From contig NZ_JAAOTJ010000002.1 in the NCBI RefSeq assembly GCF_011297335.1, positions 1 to 64,000 on the forward strand: a stretch of DNA of 64,000 bases. The letters run 5' to 3'. The number at the start of each line of letters is the position of its first letter. The first letter of the stretch is position 1. Positions 1 to 7,728 of this stretch are shown in pieces. Under the pieces are notes generated by a model that was given only the letters and a program-made list of their open reading frames with translations, made no database searches and was not told the DNA's origin. Origin of the DNA: Catellatospora methionotrophica (GTDB taxonomy: Bacteria > Actinomycetota > Actinomycetes > Mycobacteriales > Micromonosporaceae). Made by a program: the position numbers and the translations under genes.

Positions 1-66
1 AACTCTTAAAGAGTTGCGCCTTCGTGACGTCTGCCAAGCCGCGACTCTTTAAGAGTTGCGGCGGGA
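1..66. repeat. palindromic intergenic repeat, family P1, copy 1 (cut by window edge)
   Basis: Two arms rich in AACTCTTNAAGAGTT-like sequence surround a short spacer. Positions 1-62 align without gaps to 14249-14310 in the same orientation, with 51 of 62 bases identical. The left end of the element lies outside the window. It sits upstream of a phosphotransferase gene and holds no coding sequence. Confidence 0.75.
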
Positions 67-120
67 GAGGTCGGGGCGGCGGGGTTGGCGGTGGTGGGGG
101 TGGGGGTTGAGGATCGGCGG

Positions 121-870
121 ATGGTGGAGGGTGAAGAGGCGCTGGTCGGGAATGTGACCTCGGGTGTCGTGCGAGTGGGGAAGACCGTGCGGCGGCCTGC
201 GGGGGCGTGGACCGACGGGGTGGACGCGTTCCTGAGGCACCTGCGTGCGGCCGGGTTCGGGGGTGCGCCGGAGCCGCTCGGCAGGGATGAGCAGGGCCGG
301 CAGGTGCTGGCGTACGTGGCGGGCGAGATCGGTGACGCGACCGGGACGTACACCCTGACCGAGCTGGCGGAGATCGGCCGGATGCAGCGGGCGTTGCACG
401 ACGCTGCGGCGAGTTTCGTGCCCGCGCCGGGGACCCGGTGGGCGACGCCGATCCCGCCGGACCGTGCCGAGCTGGTCTGCCACAACGACGTCGCGCCGTG
501 GAACCTGATCCGCGCCGAGCGCGGCTGGGTGCTGATCGACTGGGACGGTGCCGCTCCGAGCTCGCGCCTGTGGGACCTGGCGTACGCCGCGCAGAGCATG
601 GCCGGGATGAGCGCGCGCCGCGCCCCGGCGGAGTCGGCCGCCAGGCTGCGCGCCTACACCGACGGCTACGGCCTCGACGCGCGGCGGGGTCCGGAGCTGG
701 CCGCGCTGCTCGGCCGCCGTGCCCGCGCGATGTACCACCTGCTGGAGACCGGCGCACGTGAGCAGCGTCAGCCATGGGCGCGCATCTTCACCGAGGACGG
801 CCCGTACTGGCGCGGCACCGCCGACTACCTGGATCGGCACACTGCGGTCTGGGCGGCGGCTCTCGCCTGA
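121..870 (+). CDS. APH-fold phosphotransferase family protein
   Basis: Predicted 249-residue protein of the aminoglycoside/choline phosphotransferase (APH) fold. The Brenner-type catalytic loop HNDVAPWN is near residue 121 and the metal-binding IDWDG follows about 18 residues later, as in the family. The N-terminal lobe is short and lacks an obvious nucleotide-loop glycine motif, which is common in the divergent members of this family. I chose ATG 121 because GAGG lies about eight bases upstream; an in-frame GTG at 85 is possible. Substrate cannot be predicted: family members act on antibiotics, sugars or small metabolites. The gene stands alone. Confidence 0.8.
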   Translation: MVEGEEALVGNVTSGVVRVGKTVRRPAGAWTDGVDAFLRHLRAAGFGGAPEPLGRDEQGRQVLAYVAGEIGDATGTYTLTELAEIGRMQRALHDAAASFVPAPGTRWATPIPPDRAELVCHNDVAPWNLIRAERGWVLIDWDGAAPSSRLWDLAYAAQSMAGMSARRAPAESAARLRAYTDGYGLDARRGPELAALLGRRARAMYHLLETGAREQRQPWARIFTEDGPYWRGTADYLDRHTAVWAAALA

Positions 871-882
871 GCCGTTCCGGTG

Positions 883-1038
883 TCAGCGCCGGTCGGCCGC
901 GTTCAGCAGGGCGGCCTCCAGTCGGGGCCCGAGTCCGCCGGACGGCAGCGGGGCCGGGGTCGTGGTCAGCCAGGCCCAGGTGTCGGCGACGGTCTGTGCG
1001 ACGGGGGCGGCAGTGCAGGTCGGCGGTATCGCGCCCAT
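883..1038 (-). pseudogene. possible 3' remnant of an NAD-dependent epimerase-like gene
   Basis: A 51-codon minus-strand frame ends in a stop and contains VADTWAWL followed by a Pro/Gly-rich tail and a leucine-rich helix. This resembles the C-terminal end of extended-SDR (NAD-dependent epimerase) proteins of actinobacteria. No upstream Rossmann part exists; the sequence before it is the promoter of the next gene. I read it as a decayed remnant. It could also be a chance open frame. Confidence 0.35.
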
Positions 1039-1064
1039 GGGTGGCGCGGCATTGCTCGGATGCG

Positions 1065-1082
1065 TATACTCGTGAGCGAGTA
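1065..1082 (+). promoter_or_regulatory. -10 region with perfect inverted repeat, probable PadR operator
   Basis: TATACT (1065-1070) looks like a -10 element. It is overlapped by the perfect inverted repeat TACTCG-TGAG-CGAGTA (1067-1082), 31 bases before the PadR start. PadR repressors usually autoregulate through such dyads, so this is the likely operator. Confidence 0.5.
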
Positions 1083-1113
1083 ATCAAATCACTAGTATGG
1101 AGGAGTGGCGGGC

Positions 1114-1761
1114 GTGGCGAAGCGGCGCAAGGTCGGCAATCTGATGGCGCTGGCCGTGCTGTCGGCGCTCGTCCAGCAGCCCATGCACCCGTACCAGATG
1201 GCTTCGGTCCTGCGCGAGCACGGCAAGGACCAGAACATGAAGATCAAGTGGGGTTCGCTCTACACCGTCGTGCAGAACCTGGAGAAGCACGGCCTGATCG
1301 AGGCCACCGAGAGCGTGCGCCAGGGCGGCCGCCCGGAGCGGACCGTCTACGGCATCACCGACGCGGGCCGGGCCGAGCTGACCGACTGGGTACGCGAGCT
1401 GCTGTCCACGCCCGAGCAGGAGCAGTCGCGGTTCACCGCCGCGCTGTCGGTGCTGGCGGTGCTGTCGCCCGCCGAGGCGGCCGACCTGCTGGCCCAGCGG
1501 CTCGACGCGCTGGACAAGCGGTTTGCCGGGCGGCAGGCGGCCCTGGCCGAGGCGGCCCGCGACGTGCCGCGGCTGTTCCTCGTCGAGGAGGAGTACGAGC
1601 TGGCCGTCGCCGAGGCGGAGATCGGCTTCGTGCGCGGGCTGCTCGGCGAGCTGACCTCCGGCACGTTCCCGGGCCTGGCCGACTGGCAGACCTTCAGCGA
1701 GACCGGGGTCGTCCCGCCGGAACTGGCCGAACTGATGGAGAGAGGCCTGCACCCGCAGTGA
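1114..1761 (+). CDS. PadR-family transcriptional regulator
   Basis: A 215-residue PadR-like repressor. The N-terminal winged helix (roughly residues 8-85) shows the usual features: LMALAVLSAL, HPYQMASVLREH, the LYTVVQNLEKHGLI recognition region and GRPERTVYGITDAG wing. The C-terminal half is helical and leucine/alanine-rich, fitting the PadR_C dimerisation domain. GTG 1114 is preferred because AGGAG lies eight bases upstream; GTG 1105 would leave no room for a ribosome site. A dyad covers its own promoter. The flavin monooxygenase that starts 185 bases downstream on the same strand is the probable target. PadR proteins often sense phenolic or drug-like ligands; the ligand here is unknown. Confidence 0.9.
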   Translation: MAKRRKVGNLMALAVLSALVQQPMHPYQMASVLREHGKDQNMKIKWGSLYTVVQNLEKHGLIEATESVRQGGRPERTVYGITDAGRAELTDWVRELLSTPEQEQSRFTAALSVLAVLSPAEAADLLAQRLDALDKRFAGRQAALAEAARDVPRLFLVEEEYELAVAEAEIGFVRGLLGELTSGTFPGLADWQTFSETGVVPPELAELMERGLHPQ

Positions 1762-1768
1762 AGAAACG

Positions 1769-1804
1769 GTCCCCGGCGGCGTGCGCCAACACGCCACCGG
1801 AGAC
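1769..1804 (+). terminator. hairpin downstream of the PadR gene
   Basis: Arms GGTCCCCGGCGGCGTG (1769-1784) and its complement (1789-1804) pair at 14 of 16 positions around a four-base loop. It begins seven bases after the PadR stop codon and has no T-tract, as is usual for actinobacterial terminators. Confidence 0.55.
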
Positions 1805-1946
1805 CTCAACCCTCGCACCGCACCGCAGGGGCCCGGCCACGAGAGGTGGCAACCGCAAGGATAGCCGGGTTCCCCTGCCGGTTCGGTGCGCGACCGCACC
1901 GTGCCGGTCGGCCGACCGGACGGCTACCCCTGGGGAGTGGACAGTC

Positions 1947-3158
1947 ATGACGAAGGTGAAGACCGCACTGGTCGTGGGCGGCGGCATCGCCGGCCCCGTG
2001 GCCGCGATGGCCCTGCGGCAGGCGGGCATCGAGGCCCGCGTGTACGAGGCGTACGGCAGCACCGCCGAGAACGTCGGCGGGGGACTGAGCATCGCGCCCA
2101 ACGGCCTCGCCGCGCTGAAGGTGATCGGCGCCGACGAGGTGGTACGGGCCATCGGCCTGCCGATGTCGAGCATCGTGATGCACAGCTGGACCGGCAAGCG
2201 GCTGGCCTCGTTCGCCGGTCCGGCCGACCTGGAGCCGCAGCGCTTCGTGATGCGGCCCGACCTCTACCAGGCCCTCTACGGCGAGGCCGCGCGCCGCGGC
2301 ATCCCCGTCGAGCACGGCAGGCGGCTGGTCTCCGCGGAGCACCTGGGCGCACCGGACGCGCCGTCGGGCGTACGCGCCCACTTCGCCGACGGGAGCACCG
2401 CCGAGGCGGACGTGCTCATCGGCGCGGACGGGATCCGCTCCACGGTGCGTACGATCATCGACCCGGCCGCGCCACGGCCCCGCTACACCGGGCTGCTCGG
2501 CTTCGGCGGATGGTCGACCGGCACCGGCCTGGCCAGCACCGGCGACGCCATGTACATGATGTTCGGCAAACGCGCGTTCTTCGGCTACCAGGTGTTCCCC
2601 GACGGGCGCTGCGGCTGGTTCGCCAACCTGCCGCACCCGCAGCCGATGTCCTGGACGCAGGCCAACAAGACCGGCAAGCAGGAGTGGCTGCGGCTGATCA
2701 TGGCGGCGTTCGCCGACGACCGGATGCCGGTGCTGGACATCCTGCGCACGTCCGTGGAGTCCGAGTTCGTCGCGGTCGGCGGGATGGAGGACATTCCGCG
2801 TGTGCCGCACTGGCACCGTGGCCGGATGGTGCTGGTCGGCGACGCCGCGCACGCCACGTCGCCCTCGTCGGGCCAGGGCGCGTCGCTGGCCGCCGAGAGC
2901 GCCGTGCAGCTCGCCCGGTGCCTGCGCGACCTGCCCGCCGAGCAGGCCTTCGTCGCGTACGAGCGGCTGCGCCGGGAGCGGGTCGAGCGCATCATCGCCG
3001 CAGCGGCACGTACCAACAGCAACAAGGCCGCAGGACCGGTGGCCCGGGTGCTCCGTGACGCGCTCCTGCCCACGGCGATGAGACTGCTGGCCAAGCCGGA
3101 GAAGATGGCCTGGCAGTTCGACCACCGCATCGACTGGCCGACCCCGGTAACCCCCTGA
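1947..3158 (+). CDS. FAD-dependent monooxygenase (PHBH/TetX-like)
   Basis: A 403-residue group A flavoprotein monooxygenase. The dinucleotide-binding VVGGGIAGP is at residues 9-17, the GADGIRS motif near residue 160 and the FAD-ribityl motif GDAAHATSP near residue 298; all three are intact and the length is normal for the family. Such enzymes hydroxylate aromatic, polyketide or antibiotic substrates using NAD(P)H and oxygen in the cytoplasm. ATG 1947 is the only start directly before the Rossmann strand. It follows the PadR gene, which suggests drug- or phenol-inducible expression (inference). It is not an ornithine N-hydroxylase: that family has a different layout with a separate NADPH domain. 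Confidence 0.88.
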   Translation: MTKVKTALVVGGGIAGPVAAMALRQAGIEARVYEAYGSTAENVGGGLSIAPNGLAALKVIGADEVVRAIGLPMSSIVMHSWTGKRLASFAGPADLEPQRFVMRPDLYQALYGEAARRGIPVEHGRRLVSAEHLGAPDAPSGVRAHFADGSTAEADVLIGADGIRSTVRTIIDPAAPRPRYTGLLGFGGWSTGTGLASTGDAMYMMFGKRAFFGYQVFPDGRCGWFANLPHPQPMSWTQANKTGKQEWLRLIMAAFADDRMPVLDILRTSVESEFVAVGGMEDIPRVPHWHRGRMVLVGDAAHATSPSSGQGASLAAESAVQLARCLRDLPAEQAFVAYERLRRERVERIIAAAARTNSNKAAGPVARVLRDALLPTAMRLLAKPEKMAWQFDHRIDWPTPVTP

Positions 3159-3189
3159 CCTGCCCGCGCCGGCGTGTGTATACACGGCC

Positions 3190-3254
3190 AAGATCGCTGT
3201 TTCGGGTCAGAACCTCGGCCTGAACCGCAGCTTTTGACCCGTAACAGTGATCTT
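3190..3254. repeat. intergenic imperfect palindrome
   Basis: AAGATCGCTGTTTCGGGTCA (3190-3209) and TGACCCGTAACAGTGATCTT (3235-3254) are inverted repeats with 18 of 20 positions paired around a 25-base centre. It lies after the monooxygenase stop and before the glycosidase gene. Only one copy is seen in this window. It could act as a terminator or be a dispersed palindromic element. Confidence 0.65.
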
Positions 3255-3345
3255 CACGGGTGGGTGGCGACGCCCGGATCCGGTACCGGTCCAGCTACCT
3301 AGGACGGAGTAGGGGTGGTGATCCAGGGGGCTGGGGGGACGGGGG

Positions 3346-4410
3346 GTGGTGGGGCGGTTAGGGTTTCGGCTCGTGGACCACACCTCGCAGCGGTTACCCG
3401 GCAGGCACGTGCGGCATGACCGCCGCAAGCGGTGGCTGGCGGTGGCGCTGGCGGTGGCAGTCCTTTCAGGAGGGTCGTACGCGGTCGTGCGGCTGTGGAA
3501 CGGGGAGCCCGCGACCGCCACCGCGGGTCCGGGGGAGCCCGCGACCGCCACGCAGGGCGCTGAGCCCGCCGTGTCCGGTTCGGCCTCGGCGGTGCCGTCG
3601 GCGAGCGCGTCCGTGTCGCCGCGTCCGTCGGCGTCGGCGAGCCCGAAGACTCCGGCCGGTGCGCCCGCGAAGACGTCGTCGAAGAAGGGCGTCAGTGTCT
3701 GGCAGTCCAGCGGACTCGGTGCGGCCCTCACCGACGTACGCGCGAGCTGGTATTACAACTGGGCGTCGGGTCCGACCCAGGGCGCGGGCAGCAGTGCCAC
3801 GTTCGTGCCGATGATCTGGGGCGAGAAGTCGGTGACCGACGCCGAGCTGGCGCGGGCGAAGAAGTCCGGCAAGATCCTGCTGGGCTTCAACGAGCCCGAC
3901 TTCGCCAGCCAGTCGAACATGACCGTCGAGCGGGCCCTGGACCTGTGGCCCCGGTTGCAGGCGACCGGCCTGCGGCTGGGCAGCCCGGCGGTCGCGGTCG
4001 GCGCGGACCGGGCCGGGGGCTGGCTGGACCGGTTCATGGCCGGTGCGAGATCACGCGGCTACCGGGTCGACTTCATCACCCTGCACTGGTACGGCGGGGA
4101 CTTCTCGTCCGCGGCGGTCGGGCACCTGAAGAACTACCTGCAGGCGGTGTACCAGCGCTACCGGATGCCGATCTGGGTGACGGAGTACGCGCTGATCAAG
4201 TGGGACGCGAACGGGGCGGTGTATCCGAGCGACGCGCAGCAGGCCGCGTTCGTCACCGGCTCGACGAAGATGATGCAGGCCCTGTCCTACGTGGAGCGCT
4301 ATGCGTGGTTCGCGCTGCCGTGGCCGACCGAGGGCCATCAGGGCACCGCGCTGTACCGCGACGGCGACAGCCCGACCGCGGCCGGGCGGGCCTATCGGGC
4401 GGCAGGTTAG
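3346..4410 (+). CDS. secreted or membrane-anchored Asl1-like glycoside hydrolase (GH128 type)
   Basis: A 354-residue protein with a basic N terminus, one hydrophobic segment (about residues 30-47, signal peptide or anchor), a Ser/Pro/Ala-rich linker to about residue 110, then an Asl1-like glycosyl hydrolase catalytic domain. GFNEPD (Glu183) and WVTEYA (Glu280) fit the acid/base and nucleophile glutamates of this TIM-barrel family; characterised members cleave beta-1,3-glucan. The linker DNA holds a direct repeat encoding GEPATAT twice. Two leucines near the start are TTA codons (3358, 3394), rare in such DNA; if translation begins at the alternative GTG 3373, one TTA remains. Its end overlaps the convergent DUF3040 gene by four bases. 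Confidence 0.78.
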   Translation: MVGRLGFRLVDHTSQRLPGRHVRHDRRKRWLAVALAVAVLSGGSYAVVRLWNGEPATATAGPGEPATATQGAEPAVSGSASAVPSASASVSPRPSASASPKTPAGAPAKTSSKKGVSVWQSSGLGAALTDVRASWYYNWASGPTQGAGSSATFVPMIWGEKSVTDAELARAKKSGKILLGFNEPDFASQSNMTVERALDLWPRLQATGLRLGSPAVAVGADRAGGWLDRFMAGARSRGYRVDFITLHWYGGDFSSAAVGHLKNYLQAVYQRYRMPIWVTEYALIKWDANGAVYPSDAQQAAFVTGSTKMMQALSYVERYAWFALPWPTEGHQGTALYRDGDSPTAAGRAYRAAG

Positions 4411-4688
4411 GCCCGGTTGCCGAAGCCGTCGCCGATGGTGACCAGTGCCAGCACCGCACCGAGCGCGGCGAGGAAGCCGCCGCCGGGTGCGCCCGCGGAG
4501 AACAGGAACAGGGCCACCGCGCACCCGGTCAGGGCCAGGGCGATCCGCCACCCGGTGCGCCGTACGCGGTATTCGGCGGGCGGCTGCGGCTCACCCGCGC
4601 CGAGCCCGCGGGCGAAGCGCGGGTCCTGCGCGCGGGTGCGCTCGGCCAGCTCCGCGAGCCGGCTCTCGTCCTCCGGGCCGAGTGCCAC
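4407..4688 (-). CDS. DUF3040-family small membrane protein
   Basis: A 93-residue protein. The N-terminal helix contains LAELAERTRAQDPRFARGL, the typical DUF3040 signature, followed by two hydrophobic segments (about residues 49-66 and 71-86) that should cross the membrane. DUF3040 proteins are widespread in actinobacteria and have no assigned function. The start is GTG at 4688, in line with the usual family N terminus. It is convergent with the glycosidase gene, overlapping its stop codon. Confidence 0.8.
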   Translation of the reverse strand: MALGPEDESRLAELAERTRAQDPRFARGLGAGEPQPPAEYRVRRTGWRIALALTGCAVALFLFSAGAPGGGFLAALGAVLALVTIGDGFGNRA

Positions 4689-4836
4689 CCGACCTCACCT
4701 CATCCCCGTCGCGCCGTGTGTCCGCCGTACCCGTCGTGGCCGGGCCGCACACCGGTAGACGACGGCAGGCCGGCACGGCGTTGCGTGCCCGCGCGATCAT
4801 CATGGCGGCGGCGGGCAACCCGGGGGGACGGAACGG

Positions 4837-5436
4837 TCAGCCCGCTTTGCGGGCGGCGGCGATGAAGTCCCTGATCAGGGCCTCGCTCTTGACGCCGCGC
4901 GCGGATTCGACGCCGCTGGACACGTCGACGCCGCCCGCCCCGGACCGGTGGATCGCGTCGGCGACGGTGTCGACGTACAGGCCGCCCGCGAGGATCCAGC
5001 CGTCACCGGGGCTGCGTTCGCGCAGCGCCGCGTAGTCCCACGCGCCACCGGAGCCGGGCTCGGTCGCGTCGACCAGGAGCAGATCCTCGCCGTACGCGCC
5101 GATGCGCAGGTCCGGGGCTTCGTGGCTGGTCGCGCGCACCAGGGTCAGGCCCAGGTCGGCGACGGCGGCGAAGTCGTCGCGGGAGTAGTCGCCGTGCAGT
5201 TGCAGCGCCCGCAGGCCGCAGTCGCGGACCAGGTCGCGTACGGTCGCGATGTCCGCTCCGGCGACGACCGCGACGGTCAGCACGTGCGGTGGGACGGCCG
5301 CCGCCAGTTCCCGCGCCCGGTCCGGGGTCACCTGCCGTACGCTGCGGGTCAGCACGAAGCCGACGGCGTCCGCACCGGCGTCCACGGCGGCGGCGACGGT
5401 CTCGGCGGTGGACAGGCCGCAGATCTTGACGAACAC
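4837..5436 (-). CDS. trpF: phosphoribosylanthranilate isomerase
   Basis: A 199-residue TIM-barrel enzyme that converts N-(5-phosphoribosyl)anthranilate to CdRP in tryptophan synthesis. The family signatures are present: KICGLS at residues 4-9 (catalytic Cys), LQLHGD in the middle and the phosphate-binding GGVDVSSGVE near the C terminus. GTG 5436 is the only start placed right before VKICG. It lies eight bases after an alpha/beta-hydrolase gene, so the two are probably co-transcribed. No other trp genes are nearby. Many actinobacteria lack a separate trpF because PriA does both the HisA and TrpF reactions, so a stand-alone copy is noteworthy. Confidence 0.92.
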   Translation of the reverse strand: MFVKICGLSTAETVAAAVDAGADAVGFVLTRSVRQVTPDRARELAAAVPPHVLTVAVVAGADIATVRDLVRDCGLRALQLHGDYSRDDFAAVADLGLTLVRATSHEAPDLRIGAYGEDLLLVDATEPGSGGAWDYAALRERSPGDGWILAGGLYVDTVADAIHRSGAGGVDVSSGVESARGVKSEALIRDFIAAARKAG

Positions 5437-5444
5437 GGCGTGCC

Positions 5445-6275
5445 TCAGCCTTCGGCCGCGATGCGGGCCAGGATCTCGCGGGCGGTGTCGTCGGGGGCCT
5501 CGTCGGGGATCCAGTGGCTGACCCCGGCCAGGTTCACGAAGCGGTAGTCGCCGGTGACGTAGTCGGCGCAGCTCTGCGCCGCCTGGGGCCCGATGGCCCA
5601 GTCGCCGTCGCTCCACAGGAACGTGGTCGGCACCGCGACGCGTCCGGCGGGGGTGAACCCGGAGCCCAGGGTCAGTGCCCGGTACCAGTTCAGGCCGCCG
5701 GTGAGGCGGGCGCGGTCGAGCATCGGGGTGACGAAGCGCTCGACCCGGTCGGCGGGCACGCCGGTGAAGATCTCCCGCAGCCGCTGGCCGTCCTGGTCCA
5801 GCAGCACGTCCTCGGCCTTGCCCTCCTGCTGGAACAGGCCGATGTACGCCGAGCGCTGCTGCTGGTCGGGGTCGGTGGCGATGGCCCTGGCGAACGCGAC
5901 GGGGTGCGGCACGGAGATCGCGGTGAGGGTGCGCACCCGGTCGGGGTGCCCGGCGGCCAGGTGCCAGGCGACGACGGAGCCCCAGTCGTGGCCGACGACG
6001 TGCGCGCGGTCCACGCCGAGCGCGTCGAGCACCGCGAGCGCGTCGGCGACGCATTCGCCGATGACGTAGTCGGCGACGGCGGTCGGGCGGGCGCCGGGGG
6101 AGTAGCCGCGCTGGTCGAAGGCGTAGGTGCGGACGCCCGCGTCGTGCAGGCGCTCGGCGACCGGTTCCCATTCGCCGGCGTGCTGTGGGAAGCCGTGCAG
6201 CAGCAGTGCCACCGGACCGTTCTCGGGCCCGCCCGTGTGGAGGTCGAACACCAGGCCCCGTGCCGCGATCTGCAT
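5445..6275 (-). CDS. alpha/beta-hydrolase, epoxide-hydrolase-like
   Basis: A 276-residue alpha/beta-fold hydrolase. LLHGFP (residues 25-30) gives the oxyanion-hole HG motif and GHDWGS puts an aspartate nucleophile at residue 97, as in epoxide hydrolases and haloalkane dehalogenases rather than esterases. A catalytic histidine is expected in GVSHWIPDE near residue 253. A helical cap region lies between about residues 130 and 195. Substrate is unknown. It is the first gene of a probable two-gene operon with trpF; no functional link between the two is obvious. Confidence 0.85.
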   Translation of the reverse strand: MQIAARGLVFDLHTGGPENGPVALLLHGFPQHAGEWEPVAERLHDAGVRTYAFDQRGYSPGARPTAVADYVIGECVADALAVLDALGVDRAHVVGHDWGSVVAWHLAAGHPDRVRTLTAISVPHPVAFARAIATDPDQQQRSAYIGLFQQEGKAEDVLLDQDGQRLREIFTGVPADRVERFVTPMLDRARLTGGLNWYRALTLGSGFTPAGRVAVPTTFLWSDGDWAIGPQAAQSCADYVTGDYRFVNLAGVSHWIPDEAPDDTAREILARIAAEG

Positions 6276-6449
6276 GAGTGCCAGCCTAGTACGCGGTGTG
6301 CGGCGGTGATCGGGTGCGGCGGCGGGCCGGTGGCGCGGTGTTCTTTCACGGCGGGTTCACACGTGCGGGTGAAGATCATGGCATGGATCGGCGGAAATGA
6401 TTCGGCACACTGGGATGAGGGCAGAAGGTAGGCAGGTGGAGGTGACCTG

Positions 6450-6872
6450 ATGTCCGAGACACACCGCCAGACGTCGTCAGATCCGGGCAGCGGGGCCGGG
6501 GAGCAGTTGAGCAGTCTTTCGCGTGCCGAGTTCGCGCTGGCCAGGACGTGGCTGCGGGGTGCGGCGAGCGATGCGGGCAGGGCGCAGGGCCGGATGAGCA
6601 CGGCCGGGTTGCTGCTGATCTGGGTGTTGCCGGCGCTGGTCGTGGCGGGGGTGCTCGGCCTGGCGCGGGTGATGCCGGTGTGGGCGGCCGTGTCGTGCGT
6701 GGCGGCGGGGCTGGTGCTGCTCGGGGTCGGGCTGGGGCTGGCGGCCCGGTCGCGTGGCAGGCGGGCGAGCGCGCCGGTGGGCCAGTACGCGTGGCGGCCG
6801 CTGCGCGAGGACGCGGCCGGGCTGGACAAGTCCCGGCCGGCGCCGACGGGTGTGGAGCGCCGCGGCGGCTGA
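6450..6872 (+). CDS. small two-helix membrane protein of unknown function
   Basis: A 140-residue protein that I do not recognise. It has a soluble polar N terminus, two hydrophobic helices (about residues 50-70 and 75-97) and a basic, Pro/Arg-rich C-terminal tail, so both ends probably face the cytoplasm. The start is firm: a near-perfect ribosome site GGAGGTGA lies six bases before ATG 6450. It runs into the convergent permease gene with a six-base gap. Confidence 0.7.
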   Translation: MSETHRQTSSDPGSGAGEQLSSLSRAEFALARTWLRGAASDAGRAQGRMSTAGLLLIWVLPALVVAGVLGLARVMPVWAAVSCVAAGLVLLGVGLGLAARSRGRRASAPVGQYAWRPLREDAAGLDKSRPAPTGVERRGG

Positions 6873-6878
6873 GCCGCG

Positions 6879-7727
6879 TCAGGGGCTGCTGATCCAGCGG
6901 TCGCGGAGGCTGACCAGGATGGTCACCGAGACGACGAGCAGGATCAGGCTGAGCACGATCGCGGCTTCGAGGTCGGTTTCCAGGGCCAGGTATACGGCCA
7001 GCGGCATGGTCTGCGTACGCCCGGGGAAGTTTCCGGCGAAGGTGATGGTCGCGCCGAACTCGCCCAGGGCGCGGGCCCAGCACAGCACCGCGCCTGCGGC
7101 GATGCCGGGTGCGACCAGGGGCAGGGTGACCCGGCGGAAGGTGGTCCAGCGTCCGGCGCCGAGTGTCGCGGCGGCTTCTTCATAGCGGGTGTCGGCGCCG
7201 CGCAGGGCCCCTTCGACGGCGATGACGAGGAACGGCATCGCGACGAACGCTTCGGCGATGACGACGCCGGCGGTGGTGAACGGCAGGGTGAAGCCGAAGG
7301 TCTCGTCGAGCCAGGATCCGATCAGGCCGCGGCGGCCGAACAGCAGCAGCAGCGCCACGCCGCCGACGACGGGTGGCAGGACCAGCGGCACGGTGATCAG
7401 GGCGCGGGCGAGCCGCCGTCCGGGGAATGCGACGCGGGCGAGCAGCCAGGCCAGTGGCACGCCGAGCAGGATGCAGAAGATCGTGGCGAGGGTGGCGGTG
7501 AGCAGGGAGAGCCGTAGTGCTTCGCCGATCGCGGGTGCGGTCAGGTGCTGGGGCAGTTCGCGCCAGGGGGTGCGCAGCAGTAGCGCGAACAGTGGCAGGA
7601 CCAGGAAGGCGAGGCCGAGTCCGGCGGGCAGGAACAGGAAGAACGGGATGCGCCGGTGGCCGTGCCGGCGCGGCGGGGTCCGGGTCGCGCCGGGGTGCTG
7701 GGTCTGGTCGACGGGCATGGGGTCCAC
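6879..7727 (-). CDS. ModB/CysT-like ABC transporter permease
   Basis: A 282-residue integral membrane permease of the molybdate/sulfate type. It has six predicted helices and the conserved cytoplasmic EAA loop, here EEAAATLGAGRWTTFRRVTLPL, followed by LGEFGATITFAGNFPGRTQTMPLAVY, which is characteristic of ModB. No ModA binding protein or ModC ATPase is encoded within this window, so partners must be supplied elsewhere. The start codon sits immediately beside the stop of the amidohydrolase gene (GTG 7727; ATG 7718 is an alternative), suggesting translational coupling with that gene. Confidence 0.85.
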   Translation of the reverse strand: MDPMPVDQTQHPGATRTPPRRHGHRRIPFFLFLPAGLGLAFLVLPLFALLLRTPWRELPQHLTAPAIGEALRLSLLTATLATIFCILLGVPLAWLLARVAFPGRRLARALITVPLVLPPVVGGVALLLLFGRRGLIGSWLDETFGFTLPFTTAGVVIAEAFVAMPFLVIAVEGALRGADTRYEEAAATLGAGRWTTFRRVTLPLVAPGIAAGAVLCWARALGEFGATITFAGNFPGRTQTMPLAVYLALETDLEAAIVLSLILLVVSVTILVSLRDRWISSP

Positions 7728-7728
7728 G

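Noticed and set aside
1947-3158. Flavin monooxygenase as the ornithine N-hydroxylase for the siderophore
   Set aside because: It has the PHBH/TetX motif set (DG and GD motifs) and a single Rossmann domain, not the SidA/PvdA architecture.
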